Below, in pieces: positions 26,980 to 35,695 of a stretch of DNA of 64,000 bases. The stretch is from Micromonospora sp. WMMD1082. Lineage in GTDB: Bacteria > Actinomycetota > Actinomycetes > Mycobacteriales > Micromonosporaceae. The notes under the pieces were generated by a model. It was not told the DNA's origin. It saw only the letters and a list, made by a program, of their open reading frames with translations, and made no database searches. How positions within the stretch are numbered: position 1 is the stretch's first letter; every line of letters begins with the position of its first letter. A program made the translations under genes and the position numbers. The DNA lies in assembly GCF_029626175.1 (NCBI RefSeq), contig NZ_JARUBM010000002.1, positions 6,403,001 to 6,467,000 of the forward strand. Direction: 5' to 3'.

Positions 26980-27897
26980 TCATCCCTTCAGCGCGCCGGA
27001 CATGAAGCCGCGCACGTAGTGTCGTTGGAGCAGCAGGAACAGGACGATGCACGGGAGGGCGAGAACGACGACGCCCGCTTCGGTCGCCCCGTAGTCGACG
27101 ACACCTTGGACCTGGCCGCGCAGGTTGGACACCGCGAGCGGAAGGGTCATGCGCTCGGTGTCGTTGATGAGAATCAGCGGCGCCATGAAGTCGTTCCACG
27201 CGGCGAGGAACGCGAACAGCCCGACGGTGATCAGACCGGGCTTCACCGCCGGCAACAGCACGCGCCAGAGGGCGCCGAACGACGAGCATCCGTCGACCAA
27301 CGCGGCCTCGTCGAGTTCACGGGGCACCGCCTCGAAGGAGATGCGCATCAGGAAGGTGGAGAACGGCAGCTGGAACATGGTGAGCACGAGGGCGACACCG
27401 ACCAGGGAGTTCTGTAGCCCGACCTGGTTGAGCAACACGTAGAGCGGGATCAGCAACGTCGCGTACGGGACCATGAGGATGGCGAGCGTGACGAGGAACA
27501 GGATGTTCCTTCCCGGGAAACGGAACCGCGCGAACGCGTAGCCGCCGAGGAGGGAGATCAGCAGCGTCAGGGCGACCGCGAGCAGCGAGACGAACGTGGA
27601 GTTCGCCAGGTAGCGCCAGACGCCGGCCTGGTAGTTGGCCAGTGTCTGGTAGTTGCCGAGCCCCCAGCCGTCCACCTGGTTCGTGCCGGCCTGCGGGGCG
27701 ACCGAGGCGACCGCCGTCCAGACCAGCGGAGCCAGGAAGATGAGCCCCACCGCCCCGGTGAACACCCAGTACGGCGTGCGCAGCGCGATGCCGGCGATGG
27801 TGACGCCGGTGGGCCTGGTCGGCCGGGCCGGCGGCGTGCGGATGGGCAGAGGTGTTCCGCCGGCGGCGGTCGAACTGGATCTGGACACGACGACCAT
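26980..27897 (-). CDS. Sugar ABC importer permease (MalG type)
   Basis: A 305-residue inner-membrane subunit of a CUT1-type carbohydrate importer with about six helices. The EAA loop reads EAALVDGCSSFGALWRVLLP, which contacts the ATPase. The N terminus is a short Pro/Arg-rich cytoplasmic tail. ATG 27897 has GAGGAGA about ten bases upstream. It follows the MalF-type gene by five bases and its stop overlaps the region of the GH127 start. No ATPase gene is present in the operon; actinomycetes commonly use a shared MsiK ATPase for such importers (established knowledge). Confidence 0.9.
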   Translation of the reverse strand: MVVVSRSSSTAAGGTPLPIRTPPARPTRPTGVTIAGIALRTPYWVFTGAVGLIFLAPLVWTAVASVAPQAGTNQVDGWGLGNYQTLANYQAGVWRYLANSTFVSLLAVALTLLISLLGGYAFARFRFPGRNILFLVTLAILMVPYATLLIPLYVLLNQVGLQNSLVGVALVLTMFQLPFSTFLMRISFEAVPRELDEAALVDGCSSFGALWRVLLPAVKPGLITVGLFAFLAAWNDFMAPLILINDTERMTLPLAVSNLRGQVQGVVDYGATEAGVVVLALPCIVLFLLLQRHYVRGFMSGALKG

Positions 27898-27902
27898 CGG
27901 CG

Positions 27903-28820
27903 TCAGCTCTCCTCGGACCGGAAGGCGCGCAGTTGCAGCGCGTTGATCAGGATCAGGGCCAGCAGGACGATCACGGAGAGGGCGGCCGCCACGCCGAGGT
28001 CGTTCTGCCCCTGGAACGCCACCATGTAGATGAGCTGGACGACGGTGATCGTGCTGTTGTCCGGACCACCCTTGGTGAGGATGTAGAACTGCTCGAAGGC
28101 GAGCAGGGAGCCGGTCACGCAGAGCACGGTCGTCAGCGCCAGCGTCGGGCGCAGCAGCGGCAGGGTGATCTTCCGGAAGGTCTGCCACCGGGTGGCGCCG
28201 TCCGAGCGGGCGGCCTCGTACACGTCCGCCGGTATGCCCTGCAGGCCGACCAGCATGAGCACCATGTAGAAGCCGGCGTAGCGCCACACGATGAGGAAGG
28301 TGGTCGAGAAGAGCGCCGCGTTCGGGGAACCGAGGAAGGTGATGCCCAGCTGGTCCATCACGGGTGCCAGCGGGCTCGCGTACGGCGAGTAGAGCACGTA
28401 GAACAGCAGGGACGCCGAGGCCAGGCCGAGGGCGCTGGGGATCAGGAACGAGGCCCGCATGAGGTTGTTCCACCGGCTCGACTCCTGCACGAGCAGGGCC
28501 AGGCCCAACCCGAGCACCAGCAGCAGTACGGTCGCGAGCACGGTGTACTTGACGGTGAACACGACGGAGTCGGTGAAGAACCGGTGGTCGATCGCCTTGA
28601 CGAAGTTGTCGGGGGCGTTGATCCCCTGGTCACCGGCGAGCAGCGGCCACCTCGACACCGACATCTTGACGACCAACAGCAGTGGGATCGCGAAGAGCGC
28701 GACGACGAACACCGCGGTCGGTGTCGCGTAGAGCCAGCCGAGCAGGGCCTGCCGGCCGCGGGGGCGCGCGCGGCCCCGCGGCGCCGCACTGGGCGGGCGG
28801 GACGGTGCGGTGACGCTCAT
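27903..28820 (-). CDS. Sugar ABC importer permease (MalF type)
   Basis: A 305-residue CUT1 permease. A basic cytoplasmic N terminus (PRGRARPRGRQ) leads into a first helix (WLYATPTAVFVVALFAIPLL) and about five more. The EAA loop is EAARSDGATRWQTFRKITLP, followed by LLRPTLALTTVL. ATG 28820 is chosen because a GAGAGG-like site precedes it; upstream in-frame starts would eat into the spacer after the binding-protein gene (120 bases). It pairs with the MalG-type subunit to form the channel for arabino-oligosaccharides (substrate inferred from the cluster). Confidence 0.9.
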   Translation of the reverse strand: MSVTAPSRPPSAAPRGRARPRGRQALLGWLYATPTAVFVVALFAIPLLLVVKMSVSRWPLLAGDQGINAPDNFVKAIDHRFFTDSVVFTVKYTVLATVLLLVLGLGLALLVQESSRWNNLMRASFLIPSALGLASASLLFYVLYSPYASPLAPVMDQLGITFLGSPNAALFSTTFLIVWRYAGFYMVLMLVGLQGIPADVYEAARSDGATRWQTFRKITLPLLRPTLALTTVLCVTGSLLAFEQFYILTKGGPDNSTITVVQLIYMVAFQGQNDLGVAAALSVIVLLALILINALQLRAFRSEES

Positions 28821-28940
28821 CAGCACGGGCCTCTCGTCGATTCGGCGGCGGACGGTCGTCGACCCGCCCACCTCGTGTCCGGTCGCTGGCGTGTGCCGGC
28901 CTGAGGGTGCCGTCGGTCGGCACACGCCTGCCGGAGCCCG

Positions 28941-30239
28941 CTACTGCTGGAGCACGGCGGTGATCTCGCCGTTGTCCTTCTGCACGTCACCGCCGTCGTT
29001 CAGCACCTGGTTGCGGACGAGCGTGAGCCACGGGCTGTTCGGCGCGTTGAACGCCTGCTGGAAGTTCAGTGCGACGGGTGTGTCACCCTGGCCGGCCACC
29101 TCGTTGATGGTGACCAGCCGTGGGTCCTCGGCGGCGTACCGGTTGTTCGCCAGGTCGGCGCGCGACACCACGTCCTTGTTCTTCGCCAGCACCTCGACCT
29201 GGGCCTGCTCGGACATCATCCAGCTCAGGAAGTTCCAGGCCTGCGCCGCCTTCGTGGAGTCCTTCGAGACACCGATGCCGTCGCCACCGACGAAGGTGGA
29301 GGCGCCTCCGGTGGGGCCGGGGATGCCGGCGACACCGGCGTCGAACGGGGTCGAGGAGAGCAGCGTCGCCGGATAGAACATCAGGCCGACGTTGCCCTCG
29401 GTGAAGCCGGCGGTCCAGGTCGGACCGGTCTCGCCCGCCGACGAGGGCAGCACCGCGCCGGAGCGCCACAGGTCCTGCCAGGTGCGGTAGACCTGCTGGG
29501 CGGTGTCGTCGGCGAGCTTGGACTCGGTGCCGTCCTCGCTGAGCACCTGCCCGCCGCCGGCCCAGATGGCGGGGAACCAGGTGAAGACCAGGCAACCGCC
29601 GCAGTTCAGTCCGGCCGCGGTGCCGTAGACGCCGTCCCGGTTCAGGGCCTGCACCGCCTTGGCGGCGGCGGCGTACTCCTGGAGGTTCGCCGGGGCCTTC
29701 TCCGGGTCCAGCCCGGCGTCGCTGAAGAGCTGCTTGTTCCAGAAGAGCATCGACAGGTCGAGCACGAAGGGCAGGACGTGCTCCTTGCCGTCGACGGTGC
29801 CGGCCGAGAGGTGCCCCTTGTTGATGGAGTCCTTGAAGTCGAGCCCGTTGATGTTGGTGCTGAGGTCCTGGAACAGCCCCTGGTTCACCCAGTTCGGCAC
29901 GTAGACGATGTCCGCGGCGAAGAGGTCCGGCAGGCCGTTCGCGCCGGCTGCCGCACCGACCTTCGCGACGTAGTCGTCGTTGGGCACGACGGTCAGCTTG
30001 ACCGTGTTCTGGTGGCTGGCGTTGTAGGCGTCGACGAGCAGCTTCGCCTGCTTCTCGAGTGGGGCGCGGGTCCACAGGGTCAGCTCGCTGCCGTCGTCGA
30101 TGCCGTCGGGTCCGGCCTCCGCCGCGCTCGGGCCGCTCGGATCGTCGCTGCCACACGCCGCCACGCCGACGGTCAGCGCCGCGACGAGGATGCCGGCCAG
30201 CGACCGCAGGGCAGCGCGTCTGCCCAGGGTTCTCCTCAT
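28941..30239 (-). CDS. Extracellular sugar-binding lipoprotein of the ABC importer
   Basis: A 432-residue family 1 (UgpB/MalE-like) solute-binding protein. It has a lipoprotein signal with lipobox VAAC (Cys near residue 29) and then the usual two-lobe fold, with the segments DLFAADIVYVPNWVNQG and EVLAKNKDVVSRADLANN typical of the family. ATG 30239 has AAGGAGAG seven bases upstream. It is the first gene of the binding protein-MalF-MalG-GH127 operon. Two LacI-type operators lie upstream (30442 and 30587), so the operon is probably repressed until arabinosides are present. Confidence 0.92.
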   Translation of the reverse strand: MRRTLGRRAALRSLAGILVAALTVGVAACGSDDPSGPSAAEAGPDGIDDGSELTLWTRAPLEKQAKLLVDAYNASHQNTVKLTVVPNDDYVAKVGAAAGANGLPDLFAADIVYVPNWVNQGLFQDLSTNINGLDFKDSINKGHLSAGTVDGKEHVLPFVLDLSMLFWNKQLFSDAGLDPEKAPANLQEYAAAAKAVQALNRDGVYGTAAGLNCGGCLVFTWFPAIWAGGGQVLSEDGTESKLADDTAQQVYRTWQDLWRSGAVLPSSAGETGPTWTAGFTEGNVGLMFYPATLLSSTPFDAGVAGIPGPTGGASTFVGGDGIGVSKDSTKAAQAWNFLSWMMSEQAQVEVLAKNKDVVSRADLANNRYAAEDPRLVTINEVAGQGDTPVALNFQQAFNAPNSPWLTLVRNQVLNDGGDVQKDNGEITAVLQQ

Positions 30240-30441
30240 GACTTCTCTCCTTGGGTTATCGGTTGCGTCGGCTGATCGGGCCGGATCCACTCGCGACGGT
30301 CACGGTTCGCGCCACCTCGGCGCGCTGCCGCGTACGTCCTCATCCGTCTCCGCCTCTCGCCGGATCCGGCGCGGCTCGCGCATCAGGTCGTCCGCCGCCG
30401 CCGAGGTGGTGGGTGTCACGTTCCGCCGCTAGCGTGTCCGA

Positions 30442-30455
30442 CGAAAACGCTTTCG
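30442..30455. promoter_or_regulatory. CGAAA-type LacI operator A1
   Basis: CGAAAACGCTTTCG, a dyad of the form CGAAANNNNTTTCG, followed by GCAAGATGTCGG. The same site plus tail occurs at 35537 and, in weaker form, at 38116. It lies 203 bases upstream of the binding-protein gene. Confidence 0.75.
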
Positions 30456-30586
30456 GCAAGATGTCGGACGGGTAAAATCCGAACGCCCCTCGGCGTACGT
30501 CCCACTTCCGCTTGACCCGCTCTGCGCAGTACGCTTGCCCGAAATCCGGGTTGGCCGGGCACCTGCCGGCCGGCCTGAAAAGTTTG

Positions 30587-30599
30587 CGAAAGCATTTCG
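30587..30599. promoter_or_regulatory. CGAAA-type LacI operator A2 (13 bp)
   Basis: CGAAAGCATTTCG, a dyad one base shorter than A1 (CGAAANNNTTTCG). It is the counterpart of the site at 35683 and is directly followed by GTGGGC, the lacI start codon context in copy B. Confidence 0.7.
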
Positions 30600-30644
30600 G
30601 TGGGCAGTCGGCGACGGGACGGCGACGCGGGGGTGGGACGGCAC

Positions 30645-30675
30645 GCGGCGGGCGGACCACCGGTCCGCCCGCCGC
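30645..30675 (-). terminator. Terminator hairpin after the second giant glycosidase
   Basis: A 14-bp perfect stem (GCGGCGGGCGGACC/GGTCCGCCCGCCGC) with a 3-base loop lies 16 bases past the stop at 30692. It isolates the downstream importer operon. Confidence 0.75.
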
Positions 30676-30691
30676 TCGTCTCCCCGACCGC

Positions 30692-33600
30692 TCAACCGCT
30701 GGCTCTGACCTCCAGCAGCCCCACCGAGGCGGTGCCCGCCTGCAACACCACCCGCAGGCGGGACGTGCTCACGGCCGGGAAGGTGACCCGGTTGTACTGG
30801 TTGATCGCGATCGGATAGCCGCTGGCCCCGGGCACGTCGGCGTACCCGGTGCCGGTCCAGTACTGCAACCGCCACGACGCCGGCAACCGCACCCCGCCGT
30901 TGTCGTCGAAGAAGTACACCTCCGCCGCGCGCAGGGTCTGCGCCGCCGGCCAGGTCAGCTCCGCCCACTGCTGCCCGGCGTTCGGCCAGGTCCCCCACCG
31001 CGGATTGACGGTGTCGTTCGACGACGGCGGGTCGATCCCGTCGTTGAGCGCCGCCACCGTCTCCCACGGCGAGGTGTACGACGCCGAGGGTGTCGCCGAG
31101 CCGGCCAGGTTCCCGGACGGCGGCGGGGTGCCGCCCCGACCGTAGAGCTTGACCTCGGTGAGGCCGGTGCGGAATCCGGAGGCGTGGGGCATCTGCACCC
31201 GGAGCCGCTGGGTGCTGACCGGGGTGAACCGCACCCGGTTGTGGTTGGCCCGGGGCGTCGCCGGGGTCCGCACCTGATTCGCGGCGTTGACCCAGGCGCT
31301 GCCGTTCCAGTACTGGACGGTGTAGGACGCCGGTGCCCGGTACCGGTTACCGGCACGGTCGTCGCGGAAGAACAGCCACGCGTCGTCGACCGTCCGGGAC
31401 TGGCCGAGGTTGACCTCGTACCAGTCGATCGCGTTCGGCGACCCGGAGCTGCCCCAGATCGGCGCGTTGGTGGGGAAGCCGTCCACGGCCGCCGCGGTGG
31501 ACGTGCCGGAGGCGGTGTACGACGCCGACGCCGACGCGCCCTGGGCCAGGTTCGGCGTGGTCGAGGTCAGGTCGACGCCCGCCTTGGCGAACATGTCCAC
31601 CATCCGCGCCGAGGTGTGGTTGACGTTCTGCGGCAGTTGCAGGCCGGAGAACGCCGCGCTGAAGGTGGTCGTGCCGCCGGCCGGCAGGGTGACCGCGCCG
31701 GTGGCCGGGTTGTACTGCACCCGGGTCAGCCGGTCGACGGTGACCACCCGGTTGCCGTTGAGGTAGACGGAGTAGCCCTGCGGGACTCCCGGGTAGCGGG
31801 TCACCCCGTCGGCCGGGTCGTCCCAGACGACGCTGAGGTTCGCGTTGCGGTAGCGCAGGTTGTTGACCGCGAAGTGCGACCAGCCGATGTCGATCGGCCA
31901 CAGCTCGATGGTGTTGTCGTTGCGCGGCCGCAGCCCGGCCACGTCCTCGACCACCGTCCAGTTGCTGCTGCCCAGGATGTTGTGGTGGATCCAGGAGCGG
32001 TAGGTGATCGACGAGCCGTTCCAGTTGGACCAGAACTCGTTGGCGTCCGGCCACTGGGTGTTGCCGTTGACGTACTGGGCCCAGGCGTTCCAGTAGAGCA
32101 GCTTCCGGTAGTGCTCGGCCGTCATCCACTGGTTCGGGTAGTTGCGCAGCACCGACGAGTAGAGCCGGAACTGCACGGTGGAGTTGATGGTCGAGAAGTT
32201 GTTGCTGCCAGGGTTGCCGGCCGCAGCCGCCGCCGCCTTGTCCCGCTGGTTGGCGGTGTAGAAGGGGAAGATCGGATACTCGGCCGGGTCGTCGAAGAGC
32301 CGCAGGGCCTCGCGGTAGGTCGCGGTGTTCGGCATCAACCCGACGGAGTACGGGTAGTAGTTGTTGATCTCCTTCCATGGCACGTGGGTGTTGGTGGCCA
32401 CGTGCCGGTGCTCCAGCAGCCGCCGGCTCGGGTTCCACAGCACGTTGACGATGCCGTCGCGGACCCGGTTGGCCAGGGTCTGCATCTCGGTGGCCTTGGC
32501 CGTGTTGCCCAGCACGGTGTACGCCTGCGCGGCGGCCAGGGCGTTGCTGTAGAGGTAGGCCCCCTCGGCGCGGTCGAGGTTGCCGGAGCGCCAGTGGAAC
32601 GACACCGCGTCGGCGTCGTTGCCGGTCATCGCGCCCCAGTTGTACTCGATCACCCCGTTGTTGTTGGTGTCGTAGGCGGCGAGCTGACCCTTGACGTCCA
32701 TCTCGGCGTACCGGGCGAAGTTGTGCAGCATCGCCGGCTGACCGCCGTGCAGCTGGTACGCCCGCCAGGCGGCCTCGGAGAGGTACTGGGTGTAGCTGTT
32801 GGACCAGTTCTCCGGGTCGCCGGGGTTGTCCATGAACCGGCCGTTGGCCGACGACTGCCCGACCGACAGCCACGGCCCGTACGAGTAGATCGGGTTGCGC
32901 AGGTACTTCAGGTCGTCCACGTGCATGGGTTGGGTCAGCACGATCGCGTTGTTGTACCCGGTGACTCCCTCGATCGAGGTGGGGAACTGGAAGTCCTGGC
33001 CGGGGATGTCGGCGTCGAGGTGGTTGAAGCGCATCAGCCACCAGCGGTAGTAGATGTTCTTCTTGATCGCCGGGTCCGGGACGTCGATGTACGGCACGTT
33101 CTCCGCCCACCAGCGGTGGTACTCCCGCACGTGGGTGGCGAACGCGTTCGGCGGGGTGGCGTTGCGGTAGCTGGTGTACTCGGTCAGCGACTCGGGGATC
33201 TCGTCGGTGACGAAGCCCAGCTGCACCTTGGTCGTCACGCTCTGGCCGGCGCCGAGAGTGACCGAACGGTTCAGTCCACCGCTGCTGACGGTGAACCCGT
33301 CGCCGGAGAGCCGGGGCCGGATGGTGGTCAGGTTGTTCTTCACCTGGCGGGTGCCGGTCAGCTCGCCGCCGCTGCCCGAGGTGGCGTACGGCGAGGTGAC
33401 CCGCAGCTGTACGGTGCTGCTCGCCGTGCCGGTGTTGGTCACGGTCAGGTTGGTCACCGCGACGTTGTGGTGGGTGATGAACTTGGTGACGTCGATCCGC
33501 AGCCCGCCGCCGGTGTGCACGCCCCGCCAGTGGCTGGGCGCCTGCCACCGCTGGGCCACCTGCTCGGTGAGGCTGCCGGTGCTGGCCGTGATGGCGTAGG

Positions 33601-33994
33601 CGTTCTGGCTGCTGATGTTGTCCCAGTAGGCGGTGTTGCCGCCGAACCCGATCACCGACGGGTTGTGGGTGTACATGAACAGGCCACGACCCCGCGTCAT
33701 CAGCCAGGTGCCGGCCGGGTCGTTGCCGGGCCGGGCGAGCAGCCGGTCCAGCCAGAAGTCGGTGCCGGCGCTCTCGGCGTCGTAGATGGCCTGCATGGTG
33801 TTGCCGGTCGAGTAGCCGACCGGCGGCGCCGGGACGGCCGGTCCGGAGAAGGTGGGGTAGCCGATGGTCTGGGCCGCATGGGCCGGCCCGCCGGTGGTGA
33901 CGGCCAGGCTGCCCGCCACCAGGGTCGTCGTGACGAGCGCGGCCAGGCTCGCGCGCAGGGGCTGTCGTCCGCTCATGACTGCAACGCCATCCAT
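30692..33994 (-). CDS. Secreted (alpha/alpha)6 glycosidase with two discoidin-like modules (paralogue of 20196)
   Basis: An 1100-residue protein. After a signal peptide (to about residue 40) it matches the first ~830 residues of the giant protein at 20196, sharing LMTRGRGLF, RWWLMRFNHLDADIPG, FPTSIEGVTGYNNAIVLTQP and NDADAVSFHW. Two discoidin-like modules follow (about 825-965 and 970-1100, the second with VYFFDDNGGVRLP). The long Ig-like tail and shared C-terminal module of the paralogue are absent. ATG 33994 has GGAG seven bases upstream; ATG 33976 would overlap the GH43 stop as ATGA and is the alternative. Either way translation is coupled to the GH43 gene. Substrate inferred as an arabinose-containing glycan. 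Confidence 0.8.
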   Translation of the reverse strand: MDGVAVMSGRQPLRASLAALVTTTLVAGSLAVTTGGPAHAAQTIGYPTFSGPAVPAPPVGYSTGNTMQAIYDAESAGTDFWLDRLLARPGNDPAGTWLMTRGRGLFMYTHNPSVIGFGGNTAYWDNISSQNAYAITASTGSLTEQVAQRWQAPSHWRGVHTGGGLRIDVTKFITHHNVAVTNLTVTNTGTASSTVQLRVTSPYATSGSGGELTGTRQVKNNLTTIRPRLSGDGFTVSSGGLNRSVTLGAGQSVTTKVQLGFVTDEIPESLTEYTSYRNATPPNAFATHVREYHRWWAENVPYIDVPDPAIKKNIYYRWWLMRFNHLDADIPGQDFQFPTSIEGVTGYNNAIVLTQPMHVDDLKYLRNPIYSYGPWLSVGQSSANGRFMDNPGDPENWSNSYTQYLSEAAWRAYQLHGGQPAMLHNFARYAEMDVKGQLAAYDTNNNGVIEYNWGAMTGNDADAVSFHWRSGNLDRAEGAYLYSNALAAAQAYTVLGNTAKATEMQTLANRVRDGIVNVLWNPSRRLLEHRHVATNTHVPWKEINNYYPYSVGLMPNTATYREALRLFDDPAEYPIFPFYTANQRDKAAAAAAGNPGSNNFSTINSTVQFRLYSSVLRNYPNQWMTAEHYRKLLYWNAWAQYVNGNTQWPDANEFWSNWNGSSITYRSWIHHNILGSSNWTVVEDVAGLRPRNDNTIELWPIDIGWSHFAVNNLRYRNANLSVVWDDPADGVTRYPGVPQGYSVYLNGNRVVTVDRLTRVQYNPATGAVTLPAGGTTTFSAAFSGLQLPQNVNHTSARMVDMFAKAGVDLTSTTPNLAQGASASASYTASGTSTAAAVDGFPTNAPIWGSSGSPNAIDWYEVNLGQSRTVDDAWLFFRDDRAGNRYRAPASYTVQYWNGSAWVNAANQVRTPATPRANHNRVRFTPVSTQRLRVQMPHASGFRTGLTEVKLYGRGGTPPPSGNLAGSATPSASYTSPWETVAALNDGIDPPSSNDTVNPRWGTWPNAGQQWAELTWPAAQTLRAAEVYFFDDNGGVRLPASWRLQYWTGTGYADVPGASGYPIAINQYNRVTFPAVSTSRLRVVLQAGTASVGLLEVRASG

Positions 33995-35418
33995 TCCAGG
34001 ACTCCGGTGGAGTAGCCGCTACGGGAGGTGATGCTCAGCCGCAGCCGGGTCGTGCTGACCGGGCTGAACGTGGTGACGTTGTAGGTGTTGCCGGCCACGC
34101 CGCAGGTCGACTGGCCCGGCACCGGCAGGTACGCACTGCCGTTCCAGTACTGCACCTGGCAGGAGGCGGGCAGGTCGATGCCCTGGTCGTCGTCGAACCA
34201 GTAGGTGGCGGTGCGGTTGATGCTGCGGGTGGTGGGCCAGCGGTACTCGATCCACTGGGTGCCCTGCTGCGGCCAGTTGCCGTAGGCCAGGTGGGAGCGG
34301 TCGGCGGAACTGGCCGGCACGCCACCGTTGTTGATCGCGGCGAGGCTCTCCCAGGCCGACACGTACGAGGTGTACGCGGTCGCGCTCGGCGCGAGGTTGG
34401 TGCCGGCCGGCGGCTGGCTGCCACCGCCGCCGGGGTTGGGCGGCGGGCCGGTGCTGGTCTGCACCACCGGCACGATGGTGCCGTCGGCGTTGAAGTACAT
34501 CCGGTCCACCGCGACGGAGCGGCGGAAGTTACCGCCGCCCGGGGCGTTGGCGTTGTGGTACACCATGTACCACTGGCCGTTGAGCTGGGCGACTCCGGCG
34601 TGGTTGGTGGTCGAGGAGACCTGGCCGAGCACGACGCCCCGGTGGGTCCACGGCCCCATCGGGTTGGTGGCGGTGGCGTAGCGCTGGCAGGCGTAGCTCG
34701 ACGAGGTGACGCAGCCCTGGGTGTCGTTGGCCGCGTAGATCATGTAGTAGAGGCCGTTGCGCTTGAACATGAACGGTGCCTCCCAGAAGTGGGTCAGCCC
34801 CTGCGGGGTGACCACCGGGCCCACCGTGTCGATCATGTTGCTGGCCAGCCGGACCGCCCGCGCCCCCCAGTAGCCGCCCCAGTACAGGTACGCCTGACCG
34901 TCGTCGTCGACGAAGACGGTCGGGTCGATGTTCAGCGGCGCGGAGTTCGGCGTGCTGTCGCTGATCAGCGGGCCGCCCTTGGCGTCGGTGAACGGGCCGA
35001 GCGGGCTGTCGGCGACGGCGACGCCGATGTTCATCCAGCCGGGCCCGTTGCCGTTGACCGAGGTGTACCAGTAGTAGCGGCCGTTGCGGTGTTCGACCTC
35101 GCTGGCCCAGGCGTCCGCGCCGGCCCAGCCGAACGTGCCGATGTTCGCCCGGGCGCCGTGGTGGGTCCAGTTCGCCGCGTCGGTGGAGGAGAGCACGTGC
35201 CACTCGCGCATGACGAAGTTGTTGGTGCCCGCCGGTGCCTCGTCGCGGCCGGCGTAGATGTACATCGTGTTGCCCACCACGAGGGGGGCGGGGTCGGCGG
35301 TGTAGATGGTGGTGATGATCGGGTTGGCGGCCGAGGCGGGCGGTGCGAGGGCCAGGCTCGCGGCCAGCGTCGCGGCACACCCGGCGGCCAGGACGCGGAC
35401 AACGGGGCGTCGTCGCAT
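33973..35418 (-). CDS. Secreted GH43 glycosidase with discoidin-like module
   Basis: A 481-residue protein. Signal peptide to about residue 31; GH43 five-bladed propeller (~32-325) with the base Asp in TADPAPLVV, the second Asp in NIDPTVFVDDDG and the acid Glu in HFWEAPFMF; a Gly/Pro linker; then a discoidin-like binding module to the end (TYWFDDDQGIDLP). The catalytic domain resembles that of the GH43 at 16934 (shared NNFVMREW / NDFVMNEW). ATG 35418 has AGGAGA six bases upstream. First gene of a two-gene operon with the (alpha/alpha)6 enzyme, and divergent from the LacI gene at 35696 across two operators. Confidence 0.9.
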   Translation of the reverse strand: MRRRPVVRVLAAGCAATLAASLALAPPASAANPIITTIYTADPAPLVVGNTMYIYAGRDEAPAGTNNFVMREWHVLSSTDAANWTHHGARANIGTFGWAGADAWASEVEHRNGRYYWYTSVNGNGPGWMNIGVAVADSPLGPFTDAKGGPLISDSTPNSAPLNIDPTVFVDDDGQAYLYWGGYWGARAVRLASNMIDTVGPVVTPQGLTHFWEAPFMFKRNGLYYMIYAANDTQGCVTSSSYACQRYATATNPMGPWTHRGVVLGQVSSTTNHAGVAQLNGQWYMVYHNANAPGGGNFRRSVAVDRMYFNADGTIVPVVQTSTGPPPNPGGGGSQPPAGTNLAPSATAYTSYVSAWESLAAINNGGVPASSADRSHLAYGNWPQQGTQWIEYRWPTTRSINRTATYWFDDDQGIDLPASCQVQYWNGSAYLPVPGQSTCGVAGNTYNVTTFSPVSTTRLRLSITSRSGYSTGVLEWMALQS

Positions 35419-35536
35419 GGAGATCTCCTGTCGGCAGGAAACGGGACGGGTGGCGCCGGTGCGGTGCATGCGCGGGGTGGTACGGGACGGGTGCACGGCA
35501 TTGGCGCCCATCACTTCCAGCCGTCAGAGTGAAGTA

Positions 35537-35550
35537 CGAAAACCCTTTCG
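35537..35550. promoter_or_regulatory. CGAAA-type LacI operator B1
   Basis: CGAAAACCCTTTCG followed by ACAAGATGTCGG, 119 bases upstream of the GH43 start, in the divergent gap with regulator 2. Confidence 0.75.
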
Positions 35551-35682
35551 ACAAGATGTCGGTCAGGTAAAACTTGAGGCCCCTCAGGCAGCGCGGTCAC
35601 CTTCCCCGCAACCTGCTTGGGCACTACGCTTCCTGGCAGCACCGGGACGGCGAGGCACCTGCCGGCCGTCCTAAAATGTTTG

Positions 35683-35695
35683 CGAAAGGCTTTCG
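35683..35695. promoter_or_regulatory. CGAAA-type LacI operator B2, abutting the lacI start
   Basis: CGAAAGGCTTTCG ends one base before the GTG of regulator 2. Its GAAAGG also serves as the only visible ribosome-binding site, so a bound repressor would cover the translation start region (autoregulation). Confidence 0.72.

Larger units (their letters stand above)
30442..30605. repeat. Duplicated control region, copy A
   Basis: This segment is collinear with 35537..35701. Shared blocks, in order, are the 14-bp operator, CAAGATGTCGG, GGTAAAA, CCCCTC, TACGCTT, GCACCTGCCGGCC, GTTTGCGAAA, the 13-bp operator and GGTGGGC. In copy B the final GTGGGC is the start of a lacI gene. Here it leads into no regulator, so a lacI 5' end appears to have been left behind. 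Confidence 0.7.

Noticed and set aside
30600..30818. Plus-strand frame beginning MGSRRRDGD, like the start of regulator 2
   Set aside because: Only the first few codons resemble the lacI start. It then runs into the glycosidase 3' end, so it is treated as a fossil of the duplicated control region, not a gene.
30512..34015. Plus-strand open frame of about 1170 codons opposite the second (alpha/alpha)6 glycosidase
   Set aside because: Antisense shadow. Only its first bases overlap something real, the duplicated control region.
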